Assembly (NCBI RefSeq): GCF_000829455.1
Contig: NZ_JXAK01000014.1
Span: forward strand, 1-64,000
DNA: 64,000 nucleotides
Reading direction: 5' to 3'
DNA from: Gordoniibacillus kamchatkensis
Lineage (GTDB): Bacteria; Bacillota; Bacilli; Paenibacillales; NBRC-103111
Shown: positions 33,718 to 43,280 of the stretch, in pieces
Numbering within the stretch: the first letter of the stretch is position 1
How the letters are laid out: every line of letters starts with the position of its first letter
Translations under genes and position numbers: made by a program
Notes under the pieces: model-generated
What the model saw: the letters and a program-made list of their open reading frames with translations, nothing else
Databases searched by the model: none
Told to the model about the DNA's origin: nothing

Positions 33718-36140
33718 TTATCGTTCACGGAAGTGCATGATTTTTTGCGCGTAGCGGACCGCGAGTTCCTCCGCCATTTGCGGCGAATCGGCATTGGCGA
33801 ACACTTGGAACATCGGCTCTTCGCGATCGGGCAAAATGAGCGTCCACCCTTCGTCGTGGAACACTTTGATGCCGTCGATCAATTCAACTTTTTTCCCCTT
33901 CGTTTCTTCCATTAAAAAACGCATCACTTTGCCCTTCTCGTTCCATGGGCATTCCACCTGCTTTTTGAACAGGGCAAATGCCGGAACGGCCTCGATCAGT
34001 TGAGACAGCCGCTTGCCCTGCACAGCCATAAGCTGAAGCGTCATGACCAGGCTGTACAGGCCGTCAAAGTGAATGTGCAGCCCCTCGTGCCGGCTGCTCT
34101 CCATAAGCGCGCGCGGATCGGCCTTCGTGCGGACGACGCCGCCGGAGACCGCCATGCCTAGCAGCCAGTCGATATCGGGCGCGTTCACCGGCACCGCGAG
34201 GGGCGAGTCTTGCTGTTCGAGCTGCGCCATCGTCTGCAGCACGAACAGCATATCTTCGCCAACCGGCTCGCCGCGGTCGGTGACGAGCAGCGCGACTTGG
34301 CCGCCCGCGTCGAGGCGCACGCCGAGGTCGGCGCCGTTGCAGCGCACGCAGTCAGCCAGGTCGGCTGCGGCTGCGGAGCGCGCGGACGGCGCGCGCTGAA
34401 GCCTGATCGCGCGGCAGCCGAGCGCTTCGAAGATCCGGCTCAGCAGCGCGTCGAACGGCTCGCCGCCGTGCTCGAGCACCACGACATAGCCGAGATCGCG
34501 GACGGCGTGCCGTTCCAGCGCCGCAAGCAGCCGGTCGCCGTAAAGCTCGATGGCGCGCTGGCCGGGCTTGCGCCGGCCGAGCCGGTGGGCGGGCATGCGC
34601 CGCATGTCCTCCTGGATATACGCATTCTCGATTTTTCGCTCGGCATCGGGGCTAAGCGGGAGGCCTTCCTCGTCCAGAAACTCGATCGCCAGCCGATCCG
34701 GCTCTTCATCCGAGAGCCGGCGGACGTGCAGGCCGCCGCGGCACTCCAGCTGCGAGGTGGCAAAACGGGAAACGGCCGACGTAGAAACGCCGAAAGAAAC
34801 CGTGTGCACCCCCGATGCATGAAGACCGCTCTCCATCGCTCCTGCGATCAGCCGCGCGTAGGGGCTTCCGTCGTGGCCGATGCCGATCAGTTCGCCGGGC
34901 TGAAGCACGGATCCGAACGCCAGCGCAAGCCGGTTGGCGAACCCTGTCGTCATGTCGGCGCCGCTGCTGCCGGACACGCCGTGCGTCCCGAACAGCCGTT
35001 TGCCGGCCCGATCGCCCCAAATCAGCGACTCGCTTAGCACCGCGTACGATTCGAGCGATTTATACGGCCACACTTTACGCCGGGCTGTACGACGCTTTTG
35101 AAGCCGATCCGGCCCGAATCGCCAACGACTGCGCCTTCGCGCACGGCTGCCTGATTGCCGACCGCGGCATTGCGGCACAAAGTAGCTCCGGTCACCTCAG
35201 CGCCGCGCCCGATGCTGACGTTGTTCCATAAGACGGCCCGCTCCAGCGAGGCACCCGCTTCAATTCTGCCGCCGGCGCCGACGATGCTGTAAGCGCCGAG
35301 GGATACTCCCTCCTCCACGATCGTCCCGGCGCCCAAATAAGCGGGCCCTTCGACGAGCGCGGTGCGGTCCAGCTTCACGCCGTCGCCAATCCATACGCGG
35401 GGCATCGCTTCCCTGGCCCGGATATCCGCTTTGACTTTGCCGTCCAGCAAATCGAACTGCGCCTGCCGGTATTGCTCCAGGTTGCCGATGTCGGACCAAT
35501 ATCCTTCGGCGATGTAGCCGTACAGCGGCACATCCTTGCTCATAAGAAGAGGGAACAGATCTTTGCTGAAGTCGAACGGCCCCGACGAATGTACATGCCG
35601 AAGCACGGCGGGCTCCAAAATATAAATGCCGGTATTGACCGTATCGCTGAACACTTCTCCCCAGCCCGGCTTTTCCAGAAAACGGATGATCCGCCCCGAC
35701 TCGTCGGTCATCACCACGCCGAACTCCAAAGGGTGGTCCACCCTGGTCAGAACGAGCGTGGCTGACGAAGCCTGAAGCCTGTGATAAGCGATGGCTCGGG
35801 ACAAATCGAAGTCGGTCAGCGCGTCGCCGCTGATGACGACAAACGTCTCGTCGAGAAACGTTTCCGCCTGCTTGACGCTCCCGGCCGTTCCGAGCGGAGT
35901 TTCCTCCTCGAAATAGTGCAGCTTGACGCCAAAATCCGATCCGTCGCCAAAATAGCCGCGGATGACGTCAGTCAAATACTGCGTCGTTATGACTATTTCC
36001 GAAATACCGTGCTCCTTGAGCAAATCGATCGTATATTCCATGACGGGCCGGCCCATCAGCGGCACCATCGGTTTCGGGGTATTGCATGTTAACGGTCGCA
36101 GGCGCGTACCTTTTCCTCCTGCCATAATGACAGCCTTCAT
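33718..36140 (-). pseudogene. Fused sugar-1-phosphate nucleotidyltransferase / phosphomannomutase, frameshifted
   Basis: The N-terminal part (from the ATG at 36140) is an NTP-transferase (MKAVIMAGGKGTRLRPLT; LGTAGSVKQA; VVISGDALTDFD) followed by left-handed beta-helix hexapeptides. Then GVVQPGVK should run into WPYKSLESYAVLSESLIWGD and a phosphomannomutase-like domain (LFGTHGVSGSSGADM; GIGHDG; LDAGGQ). The two lie in different frames; one base is missing near 35068. This NTase-hexapeptide-PMM fusion of about 800 residues is a known architecture. The usual PMM phospho-Ser TxSHNP motif is not visible; SGVHTVSFGVSTSAV occupies its place, so mutase activity is doubtful. Confidence 0.8.
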
Positions 36141-36172
36141 CCCATCATCCTCCGTTGCATGTTTGCAGTGAT

Positions 36173-37663
36173 TCAGACTTTCAACTCGGCATAGATCCGC
36201 TCGGATTGTACTTTCCTGCGGCTGTTCGGCAGACGCTCGTAAGCGTCCGCGGTAAGACTCGCAATGCGCGCCCACCCGAATCGTTCGGCTACCTTGCGCA
36301 TTGCCTGAGCGGCCATAGCAGCGGCGGACGGTTCGTCCCGCAGCATGCGGATCAGATGATGCGCCAGCGAAGCGCGGTCGCCCGGCAGCACGGTGAATCC
36401 GTCGCGCTCGTGATCGACGATTTCCTGCAATCCGCCCGTTCCCGATACGACGAGCGGCGCTCCCGCCGCCATCGCCTCCAGGGCGACGATGCCGAACGGT
36501 TCATACAGGCTCGGAAACACGCTGACCGCCGCGCAGCGGTACAGCCGGTTCCGGGTTTCATCGTCGATGTAGCCGGCAAAACGCACCTTGGAGCTGACGC
36601 CGAGCGATTCGGCGAGAGCCCGCAGCTCCTCCAGCGCCGGCCCTTTGCCGGCGATGACGAATACGGCCTGCGGGCAATGCTCCAATACGAGCGGCGCGCT
36701 CTCGAGCAGCACGTGAGCGCCCTTTTCGCGGACGAGGCGGCCGACGAAAAACACGATCCGCTCGCCCGGCCCGGCAAAAGCCGCCTGCACGGCAGCCCGT
36801 TCTTGCTGCGGATCGGCGGGCGCTGCAGGCAGGAAGACCCCGTTCGGAATGACCGTCAATTTGTGCTCCGCGATGCCGAACAGTTCCCTGATTTCCCGTT
36901 CCATGTACCGGCTGCAGCCGATTACGAGCTCCGCCTCTTGCGCCAGCTCCCGCTCCTGGGCGTGGATCGACCGCTGCAGGTCGGTATGCAGCCCGTGATT
37001 GCGTCCGTGCTCGGTAGCGTGAATCGTCGCGATGAGCGGCAGGCCGCATTCCCGCTTGAGCTGGACCGCCGCTTCGCCGACGAGCCAATCGTGCGCATGC
37101 AGCAGATCGAACGGACCGAACCGGCGATTCAACGTGCGGACGTAATCGTACATCGCCAGGTTGAGCTGCATTACCCATTCCATGAACGTCAGCGAGCCCG
37201 ACTGATACGTGCGCACCCGGTGCACCTGCACCCCGTTCGCCTCTTCGTGAGCCGGCGCACCGTCCGCGTGGCAGGTGACCACATGCACTTCTGTGCCTTG
37301 GGCAGCCAGCTCCCGGCTCAGCGCCTCGACGTGGGCGGACAGCCCGCCGACCTTCATCGGCGGAAACTCCCAGGACAGCATGATCACCCTGCGCCCGGTC
37401 CGATCCGCGGAAGCCGCGAAAGGAGCGCTTGCCGCTTGCGGCGCAGGCAAGAGCCGTCCGCCTGCGCATCCGCCGTCTGATTGAACCCGCCCGCCTTCCT
37501 GCGTACCCGCCGGCTCCTGCTGCGCCGTGCGGAGCGCTGCCTTCCTTGGCGAAGCGGCCGGTTCCTGCTGCGAGCGGAACACGCTATAGTCGGCGCCCGG
37601 ACAAACGGCGTCCTGCGCCTCCATCTCCGCCAGCTCCGGCTCCCGGAGCGTTCCGTCCGTCAC
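36173..37663 (-). CDS. GT4 glycosyltransferase (glycogen-synthase-like)
   Basis: This 496-residue protein has a variable, disordered N-terminal extension of about 90 residues (Gln/Ala/Gly-rich) before a GT-B glycosyltransferase. The donor-domain start is RRVIMLSWEFPPMKVGGLSAHVEAL, with DLLHAHDWLVGEAA, VIPNGVF, VFFVGRLVREKGAHVLL and the nucleotide-sugar site PSLYEPFGIVALEAMAAGAPLV. It overlaps the GH57 gene end by four bases (ATGA). Its glycogen-synthase-like N-lobe and the neighbouring branching-enzyme-like GH57 suggest alpha-glucan chain synthesis. Confidence 0.85.
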   Translation of the reverse strand: MTDGTLREPELAEMEAQDAVCPGADYSVFRSQQEPAASPRKAALRTAQQEPAGTQEGGRVQSDGGCAGGRLLPAPQAASAPFAASADRTGRRVIMLSWEFPPMKVGGLSAHVEALSRELAAQGTEVHVVTCHADGAPAHEEANGVQVHRVRTYQSGSLTFMEWVMQLNLAMYDYVRTLNRRFGPFDLLHAHDWLVGEAAVQLKRECGLPLIATIHATEHGRNHGLHTDLQRSIHAQERELAQEAELVIGCSRYMEREIRELFGIAEHKLTVIPNGVFLPAAPADPQQERAAVQAAFAGPGERIVFFVGRLVREKGAHVLLESAPLVLEHCPQAVFVIAGKGPALEELRALAESLGVSSKVRFAGYIDDETRNRLYRCAAVSVFPSLYEPFGIVALEAMAAGAPLVVSGTGGLQEIVDHERDGFTVLPGDRASLAHHLIRMLRDEPSAAAMAAQAMRKVAERFGWARIASLTADAYERLPNSRRKVQSERIYAELKV

Positions 37664-39146
37664 GCCCGGTACAGCCGCTCGAACCGGACGGCATGGCGCT
37701 TGAAGCGGCGTACCGCGTATTCGACGGTCGTGCGGCTGTCCATGATGAACGCCCAGTCGCTGCTCTGGGCGAGAAGAAGCTCGCGCACCGCCTGGTTCAG
37801 CGCGCGAAGCCGCAGCCCGTCTGCCTCAGGGAAGCGGCCGGCCAGCTCCGCCATCCGTTCTTCCATGAGGTGCAGATGGCGGTACATCCACGCGTTAGGC
37901 TCCCCGAGCCACACCTCGCCGTATCCGCCCCGCCCCCAGCTGGAGAACGCCAGCTCCGCGCAGGAGGACTCCGGGTACTCGCGCAAATAATCGGGCGGCG
38001 CGAGCAGCCGGATGCCGTCCGGTTCCGCATGCGCCTTGCGGCACAGCGCATCGATCCATTGCGGCCCTTCGTGCCACCAATGTCCGAACAGCTCGGCGTC
38101 GTACGACGCCGTCATCAGCGGCTTGCGGCTTAGTCCGCAGGCCGCGAGCCGCTCCGCCTGGCGAATCCGCTCAGCCACGAAATGGTCCGCGTGCGCTGCG
38201 GCTTTGGCCGCAGCGCGCTGCACGTCGTACCGTTCTTTTTCCTCGCGTCCGGTAATGCGCCAATATTTGAAGCCGGTATTGTGCCGGACGCCGCTCGGGT
38301 GCAAATACGGCCGAATCTCGTCATACGGCAGCTCGAAGCCGACGTCCCGGTAATATTCCCGGTAATCGTAATCGCCGGGATAGCCTTCGAGCGAGCTCCA
38401 TACTTGGCGGGACGTATCCGGATCCCGCCCGAATGCTTGAGCCCCGTGCGTCGTCATGACCGGAGCGTGCACGCCGCAATCCGGCGCGGGACGGGCGTGA
38501 AGCACCGCATGCGTATCCGTGAAAAAATACTCGAAGCCGTATTCCAGGAGCAGCCGGTCCAGCCCTTCGCGGTACCCGCACTCCGGGAGCCAAATGCCGC
38601 GGGGCGGTTTGCCGAAATGGCGGATATATTCCCGTACGGCGTTTTCCAGCTGCGCTCGAATGGCCTGCTCCGTCTGCACGTAAGGAAGAAACGCGTGCGT
38701 GGCCGAGCACGTGATCAATTCAAGGCCTCCCGCTTCCATCGCCTGACGGAAGCCTTCGATTACATTACTGCCATAATCGGAAACGAACTTGCTGCGGAAG
38801 CGGACGAATCGGCTGCGGTACATGTCCGCCAAACCGTTCAGCGCGGCATCGCTGCGGGTACGCTCCAGCTCCAGCTCCGACAAGGCGATCAAACGGTCCA
38901 GGTATTCCACATAGGTATGCTGCAAATGCGGCGAAGCAGCATGCCGAGAAGCGTAGGCGACAGCGACATCGTGATGCGGAAACCGATTCCGTCACGAACG
39001 AGCCCTTCGAACACCTCCAGTAGCGGCAAGTACGTGTCGGTCAACGCCTCGAACAACCACTGCTCCTCCAGCACCTTCCGGCTTTCCGGATGGTGCACGT
39101 AGGGCAAATGCGCGTGGAGCACGAGCGCCACAAATCCTTTTTCCAA
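37660..39146 (-). pseudogene. GH57 family 1,4-alpha-glucan branching enzyme-like protein, frameshifted
   Basis: The N-terminal 80 residues (TTG start at 39146 after GGGGGAAA) read GFVALVLHAHLPYVHHPE, EEQWLFEALTDTYLPLL and TMSLSPTLLGML. The rest is in another frame: QHTYVEYLDRLIALSELE, GIWLPECGYREGLD (catalytic Glu region), TASYDAELFGHWWHEGP (catalytic Asp region) and a DUF1957-type C-terminus. One missing base near 38935-38940 separates them. GH57/DUF1957 enzymes form alpha-1,6 branches. Restored length is about 495, normal for the family. Confidence 0.85.
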
Positions 39147-39171
39147 ACTCGGTTTCCCCCGTCCCAGTAAG

Positions 39172-39684
39172 TTATGAATCTTTCAGCGTATAGCCGTCGA
39201 ACTGCTTCCACCATCCCGGAAGCTTCTGCCCGGCGGTATGATCCGTCTGCAACATTGGCGCCGGCTGTAGGTTCTCCACCCCGTCCGGCGGCGTGCGGGC
39301 AAGTTCGGAGCGCAGCAGCGCGACAAAGCGACCGTCTGCCGTCTTGACCCCGAAGTCGGCGATATAAGCCGAGTCGGGCTGGAGCGCGCTTATGAACGTG
39401 CTGCCTTTACCGCCCGCCGAATGCACTGCAAGCTCCCGATGCCAATTGTCTTGTTCGCCTTCGAACTGCAGCCATTTCACATCGTGCACCCTTAGCGCAT
39501 GGCGCATCTCCTCCCAGCGGCAGCCCAAAAGCCGTTCGGCCGCCCTGCGCCTGAAGCCGGTGCAGGCCCAGTACGCATAAAGCGTGTACGGATCGCGGAC
39601 AAGAACGACCAGCCTGTCATTTTCATAGTTTTCAAAAAATGAGTCAAATGTCCGCTCTTCGGGCGCCATCACCTGATTTTCCAT
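39172..39684 (-). CDS. DUF4912-family protein
   Basis: The 170-residue protein has the DUF4912 features: DRLVVLVRDPYTLYAYWACT, LRVHDV, WHRELAVHSAGGKGSTFISALQPDSAYIADFGVKT. The middle resembles a carbohydrate-binding/Ig-like sandwich. DUF4912 genes are repeatedly found beside GH57 branching enzymes. It is the first gene of this operon, 25 bases before GH57; the upstream gene is closed by its own terminator, so the promoter should lie at 39690-39810. Confidence 0.75.
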   Translation of the reverse strand: MENQVMAPEERTFDSFFENYENDRLVVLVRDPYTLYAYWACTGFRRRAAERLLGCRWEEMRHALRVHDVKWLQFEGEQDNWHRELAVHSAGGKGSTFISALQPDSAYIADFGVKTADGRFVALLRSELARTPPDGVENLQPAPMLQTDHTAGQKLPGWWKQFDGYTLKDS

Positions 39685-39811
39685 GCGTTCCCCCCTTTCT
39701 GTACGTGTATCCCCCCTCCGCCCTTTACCGCTCGGATAAGCTCCGGAGGATTCGGGCGCCGTCGCCCGAAATGCAATAAGATGTATATAACCCGGAAACC
39801 AAAAGTATGTC

Positions 39812-39840
39812 TAAAAAACAAAATGACGCCCGAAGGCGTC
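39812..39840 (-). terminator. UUCG-tetraloop terminator of the GH15 gene
   Basis: On the minus strand, GACGCC-TTCG-GGCGTC is followed by ATTTTGTTTTTT, a compact, very stable terminator 25 bases after the GH15 stop. It makes GH15 a separate transcript from the DUF4912 operon. Confidence 0.85.
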
Positions 39841-39865
39841 TACCAGTAAAATTTTTTTCAAACTT

Positions 39866-40924
39866 TCATATTTTTTTCTCGTACTTGCTTTGCACGGCTT
39901 CCTTGGCCAAAATGTACATGGCGCCGCTCCAGCCGAACGGCGTGTTCGGGTTCGGCACCGGCGTCCCGCTGTAGTACAGTTCCGGCAAAACGCCGGGCTT
40001 CAGCATGATGTCTTCGGTCCGGCGGACGTACGCTTCGGCTTTGTCCCGGTGCCCCAGCTCCAGCGCGCACAAAGCGAGCCAAGGAAACCCGAACGTCCAT
40101 TCCGCCTCCGTCCCCTCGTAGAACGCAGGCGGATGCCCGCGTCCGTGCTCCTGTTCCAGCGTGCTGTAATAGCTGTCTCCGCGGTACCGGATAACCCCTC
40201 TCTTGCGCAGCAGCTCCCGTTCTACGCGAGCAGCGATCATTTCGCCGAGAAGCCCTGTAAACAGCCGGTACGGGTAGATGAGGCTTAGCTGCGCCAAATC
40301 GACCGAACGGTCGCTGCTTTCCCGCGGGAACAGCCCGAACAAGGTGCGCAAGCCGGCCTTCACCAGATGATCGGGCACGTCGACGATGGATTCAACCGCC
40401 TTCAGCCCGGCTACGCAGGCGCCGACCGACGATGCGTGCACCTCCCGCCGTTCCTCCCACATTCCGTTGTCGGGATCGCACCAATATTGAACATTTTGCA
40501 AATATTGCACGAGCTTTTGCACGATTTCCTTGTCTTTTTCATCCCGCAGCATCGGTCTGCCGGCCTGCAATCCGGATCCGATGCCAAACAAAACGGCGCC
40601 AATCATGTCATGCTGTACATGTCCCCAGGTCTGATCATGAATTTCCGTCACGTCGTCCGCCCGGTATCTGGCGTGGATATACTCCCATTCCCAAGTCGGT
40701 TTGTGCCTGCATAAAATGTCAAGCTTCCACTCATATTCCCGAAACAGATCGAGCATACGGTGATACGCCTTTTCGTAAACATCTCCCGGTTTGTTCAGAA
40801 ACGGCATGGACATGTAGACGCAGTCGCGAAGCCATACGTAGCTGTATTGCTCGGACGGGCTTGCAATATACAAGCCGTGAGGCAAACGCAGCCGCTCCAG
40901 CACCTGATAGCTTTCCAACAACAT
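39866..40924 (-). CDS. GH15-like glucoamylase family protein
   Basis: The 352-residue protein has the (alpha/alpha)6 pattern of GH15 glucoamylases/phosphorylase-kinase relatives: GLYIASPSEQYSYVWLRDCVYMSMP near the N-terminus, VTEIHDQTWGHVQHDMIGAVLFG, and the catalytic-type AFYEGTEAEWTFGFPWLALCALELG and PNPNTPFGWSGAMYILA. It would trim alpha-glucans from chain ends. GGAGGAGG favours the ATG at 40924 over the upstream start at 40978. It lies just upstream of the DUF4912/GH57 operon in the same direction. Confidence 0.82.
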   Translation of the reverse strand: MLLESYQVLERLRLPHGLYIASPSEQYSYVWLRDCVYMSMPFLNKPGDVYEKAYHRMLDLFREYEWKLDILCRHKPTWEWEYIHARYRADDVTEIHDQTWGHVQHDMIGAVLFGIGSGLQAGRPMLRDEKDKEIVQKLVQYLQNVQYWCDPDNGMWEERREVHASSVGACVAGLKAVESIVDVPDHLVKAGLRTLFGLFPRESSDRSVDLAQLSLIYPYRLFTGLLGEMIAARVERELLRKRGVIRYRGDSYYSTLEQEHGRGHPPAFYEGTEAEWTFGFPWLALCALELGHRDKAEAYVRRTEDIMLKPGVLPELYYSGTPVPNPNTPFGWSGAMYILAKEAVQSKYEKKI

Positions 40925-41095
40925 GGCAAATACCTCCTCCACGTTCCCAGCAAGGAACCGGTTTCGAAGCATAACCACTGTTAGCGCTTCCTAATATCAT
41001 GTGCAGGAATGACGCGAATTGTCCCCGTCTTTGCGCAAAATTTTGCCAATTCCGTTCAGCCTTGCATCCCGGAACTCCCTATGTATCGTACAAAA

Positions 41096-41132
41096 AAAGC
41101 GCAAGCCGCCGCATTGCGGAAGCTTGCGCTTT
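41096..41132. terminator. Terminator of the sugar-catabolic operon
   Basis: AAAGCGCAAGC pairs with GCTTGCGCTTT around a 15-base loop, just beyond the phosphoesterase stop. A long A-run on the plus strand gives the T-run on the minus strand. Confidence 0.85.
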
Positions 41133-41137
41133 GCCTT

Positions 41138-41974
41138 TTACAGATGGATGATGGCGGAACGATCTTGGTCTTCTCCCGCCGCTTGCGCCGGCGGCACCCG
41201 GTGAAAGCCGCCGAAGCCGGTAAGGCTTTGCGCGGCCAGCTCGCGAATGGCCGGATCGTCCACTGTCGCCGTCGTTACGGTCACGGCACCGCCCGTTACG
41301 GCAACTTCCCGCCAGCAGGGCAGGCAGATGGCCGAAGCGGTCTGCACGTATGTCCACTGCCGCTTGCGCACGATGGACTGGATATGATTGTGGCCGTTGA
41401 ACCACAGGCACGGTCCGGGCGCTTCGCTCATGACGGCCAGCAGGGAAGCCGCTTCCTCGACCCGCATCATTTCGACGTCGGATAATGCCGTCGTATTCGG
41501 CAGCGGGTGATGCGCGAAAACGAGCAGCGGCCTGCCGTTCGCCTCAGCCTGCTTGCGCCTGAGCAGCTCCGTCTGAACGTCGTTCAGGCGGCCGCCCCAG
41601 TCGTGCGGCTTCCTCGCTTGGCAGCTGTTGAGAAAGACGAGCACGGCGAGATCGTTTTCGATGCACCCGAACCCGTCCCGGATCGGCGGCGTGCCGGCCC
41701 AGCTTTCGGTCTGCGCGGCGTTCGCCTCCAGCAAATCGTGGTTGCCCGGAATATGGACGAACGAGGCGCGGCGGCCGAAAGAATCGATCATGCCGTACAC
41801 GGAGCGGTATTCCGACTCTGTGCCGTTTTGCGTCAAATCTCCTAACGATACGTAAAGATCCGCTTCCGGCCCGTCTTCGAAAAACTTTTGCAAATACGCC
41901 CGGTAAAACGAATCCCGCACCGCTATGTGCGCGTGATGCGTATAGTGCAAATCTGTCATGATCCGGATACGCAT
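41138..41974 (-). CDS. Calcineurin-like metallophosphoesterase
   Basis: The 278-residue protein shows the metal-site blocks of the family: RIMTDLHYTHH (D-x-H), LYVSLGDLTQNGTESEY (GD), VHIPGNHDLLE (GNHD), LVFAHHPLPN and WFNGHNHIQS (GHxH). It is probably the last gene of the sugar operon, 76 bases after the Gfo/Idh/MocA gene. A sugar-phosphate or cyclic-nucleotide substrate is possible but unknown. Confidence 0.85.
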   Translation of the reverse strand: MRIRIMTDLHYTHHAHIAVRDSFYRAYLQKFFEDGPEADLYVSLGDLTQNGTESEYRSVYGMIDSFGRRASFVHIPGNHDLLEANAAQTESWAGTPPIRDGFGCIENDLAVLVFLNSCQARKPHDWGGRLNDVQTELLRRKQAEANGRPLLVFAHHPLPNTTALSDVEMMRVEEAASLLAVMSEAPGPCLWFNGHNHIQSIVRKRQWTYVQTASAICLPCWREVAVTGGAVTVTTATVDDPAIRELAAQSLTGFGGFHRVPPAQAAGEDQDRSAIIHL

Positions 41975-42050
41975 AGCCGCCCCCCTGTGGCAATTGTTGT
42001 TATCGGTAACAGTGTATCACAAGCGGACTTGCCGGGTATAGCCCGAGGCG

Positions 42051-43223
42051 CTATTTCACTTCCGCTATGGACACCCAGCGGCCGCTTTCGGCCGATCGCT
42101 GCACCGCTTCGAGCACCGCCTGATTGTTCAAGCCGTCCTCGAAGCTCGGCGCCGGCTTGACGCCGTTTGCGATGCCGTTCATCAGCTCCGAAATCAAATT
42201 GATGAACGTGTGCTCATAGCCGATCAGATGCGCAGGCGGCCAGTAAGCTCCCGCAAAAGGATGGACGGCTTCCTGGCAGTTGATGGAGCGGAAGCCCTGC
42301 AGGCCCGGCTCGTCTTCCGCTGAATAATATTCCAGCGTGTTCATCTGCTCCATATCCCAGCGGATCGAGCCTTTCTCGCCGTTGATCTCGAACCGGTTGC
42401 CGTTGCGGTGGCCGCCGGCAAAGCGTGTCGCTTCAAAGACGCCGACAGCGCCGTTCTCGAACCGCGCCATGAAAATCGAGGCGTCGTCGACGTCGACTTC
42501 CCCGAGATCTCCTCCTTTGACGCTCGCGCTCAGCCCCCCGCTCATCTCGCCGACCGGCCGCGCCTTGACGAACGTCTCCATCATCCCGCTCACTTCTTTA
42601 AATTCGCCGACCAGATAGCGGGCCAAGTCGAGCGAATGGGCGGCGAGATCGCCGTGCGAGCCCGAGCCGCACACTTCTTTTTTGAGCCGCCACACCAAGG
42701 GGAAGTTCGGATCCATAATCCAGTCCTGCAAATAGTTCGCCCGTATGTGGTAAATTTTGCCGAGCCTGCCTTCGTCGATCAGCTTTTTGGCGTATTGGAC
42801 GGCGGGGACGAAGCGGTAATTGTGGCATATCATATGGACGACCCCCGCCTCTTGCACCGCCTCCAGCATGCTTCTCGCTTCCTCCATGTTCATCGCAAGC
42901 GGTTTTTCGCACAGCACGTGCTTGCCGGCTTTGGCGGCGGCGATGGCGATTTCCGCATGGGCGTTGTTCGGCGCGCCGATGTCGATCAGATCGATGTCGT
43001 CGCGTTCGATCAGCTTGCGCCAGTCCGTCTCGTAGGAAGCCCAGCCCAGTTTGTCCGCCGCCGCCTTCACGCCCGCCTCGTCGCGCCCGCAAATCGCCTG
43101 CATGACGGGAACCCCGTCGGGATCAAAAAAGAACGGAACGTCCCGGTACGCGTGAGAATGCGCCTTCCCCATAAATTTGTAGCCGATCATGCCGACCCGG
43201 ATTTGCTTTTTTGCTTTGCTCAT
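42051..43223 (-). CDS. Gfo/Idh/MocA-family oxidoreductase
   Basis: The 390-residue NAD(P)-dependent sugar or inositol oxidoreductase has a Rossmann start (RVGMIGYKFMGKAHSHAY), the catalytic EKP motif in GKHVLCEKPLAMN, and the second-domain region GSGSHGDLAAHSLDLARYLVGE (GxxxHxxD). GGAGGTATT favours the ATG at 43223. It acts with the neighbouring dehydrogenase and epimerase in a sugar pathway. Substrate is not readable. Confidence 0.88.
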   Translation of the reverse strand: MSKAKKQIRVGMIGYKFMGKAHSHAYRDVPFFFDPDGVPVMQAICGRDEAGVKAAADKLGWASYETDWRKLIERDDIDLIDIGAPNNAHAEIAIAAAKAGKHVLCEKPLAMNMEEARSMLEAVQEAGVVHMICHNYRFVPAVQYAKKLIDEGRLGKIYHIRANYLQDWIMDPNFPLVWRLKKEVCGSGSHGDLAAHSLDLARYLVGEFKEVSGMMETFVKARPVGEMSGGLSASVKGGDLGEVDVDDASIFMARFENGAVGVFEATRFAGGHRNGNRFEINGEKGSIRWDMEQMNTLEYYSAEDEPGLQGFRSINCQEAVHPFAGAYWPPAHLIGYEHTFINLISELMNGIANGVKPAPSFEDGLNNQAVLEAVQRSAESGRWVSIAEVK

Positions 43224-43280
43224 AGCGCTGAATACCTCCCTATAGGCGATATGTTGTACTAGAGCCGCCGTCGCCGCCAA

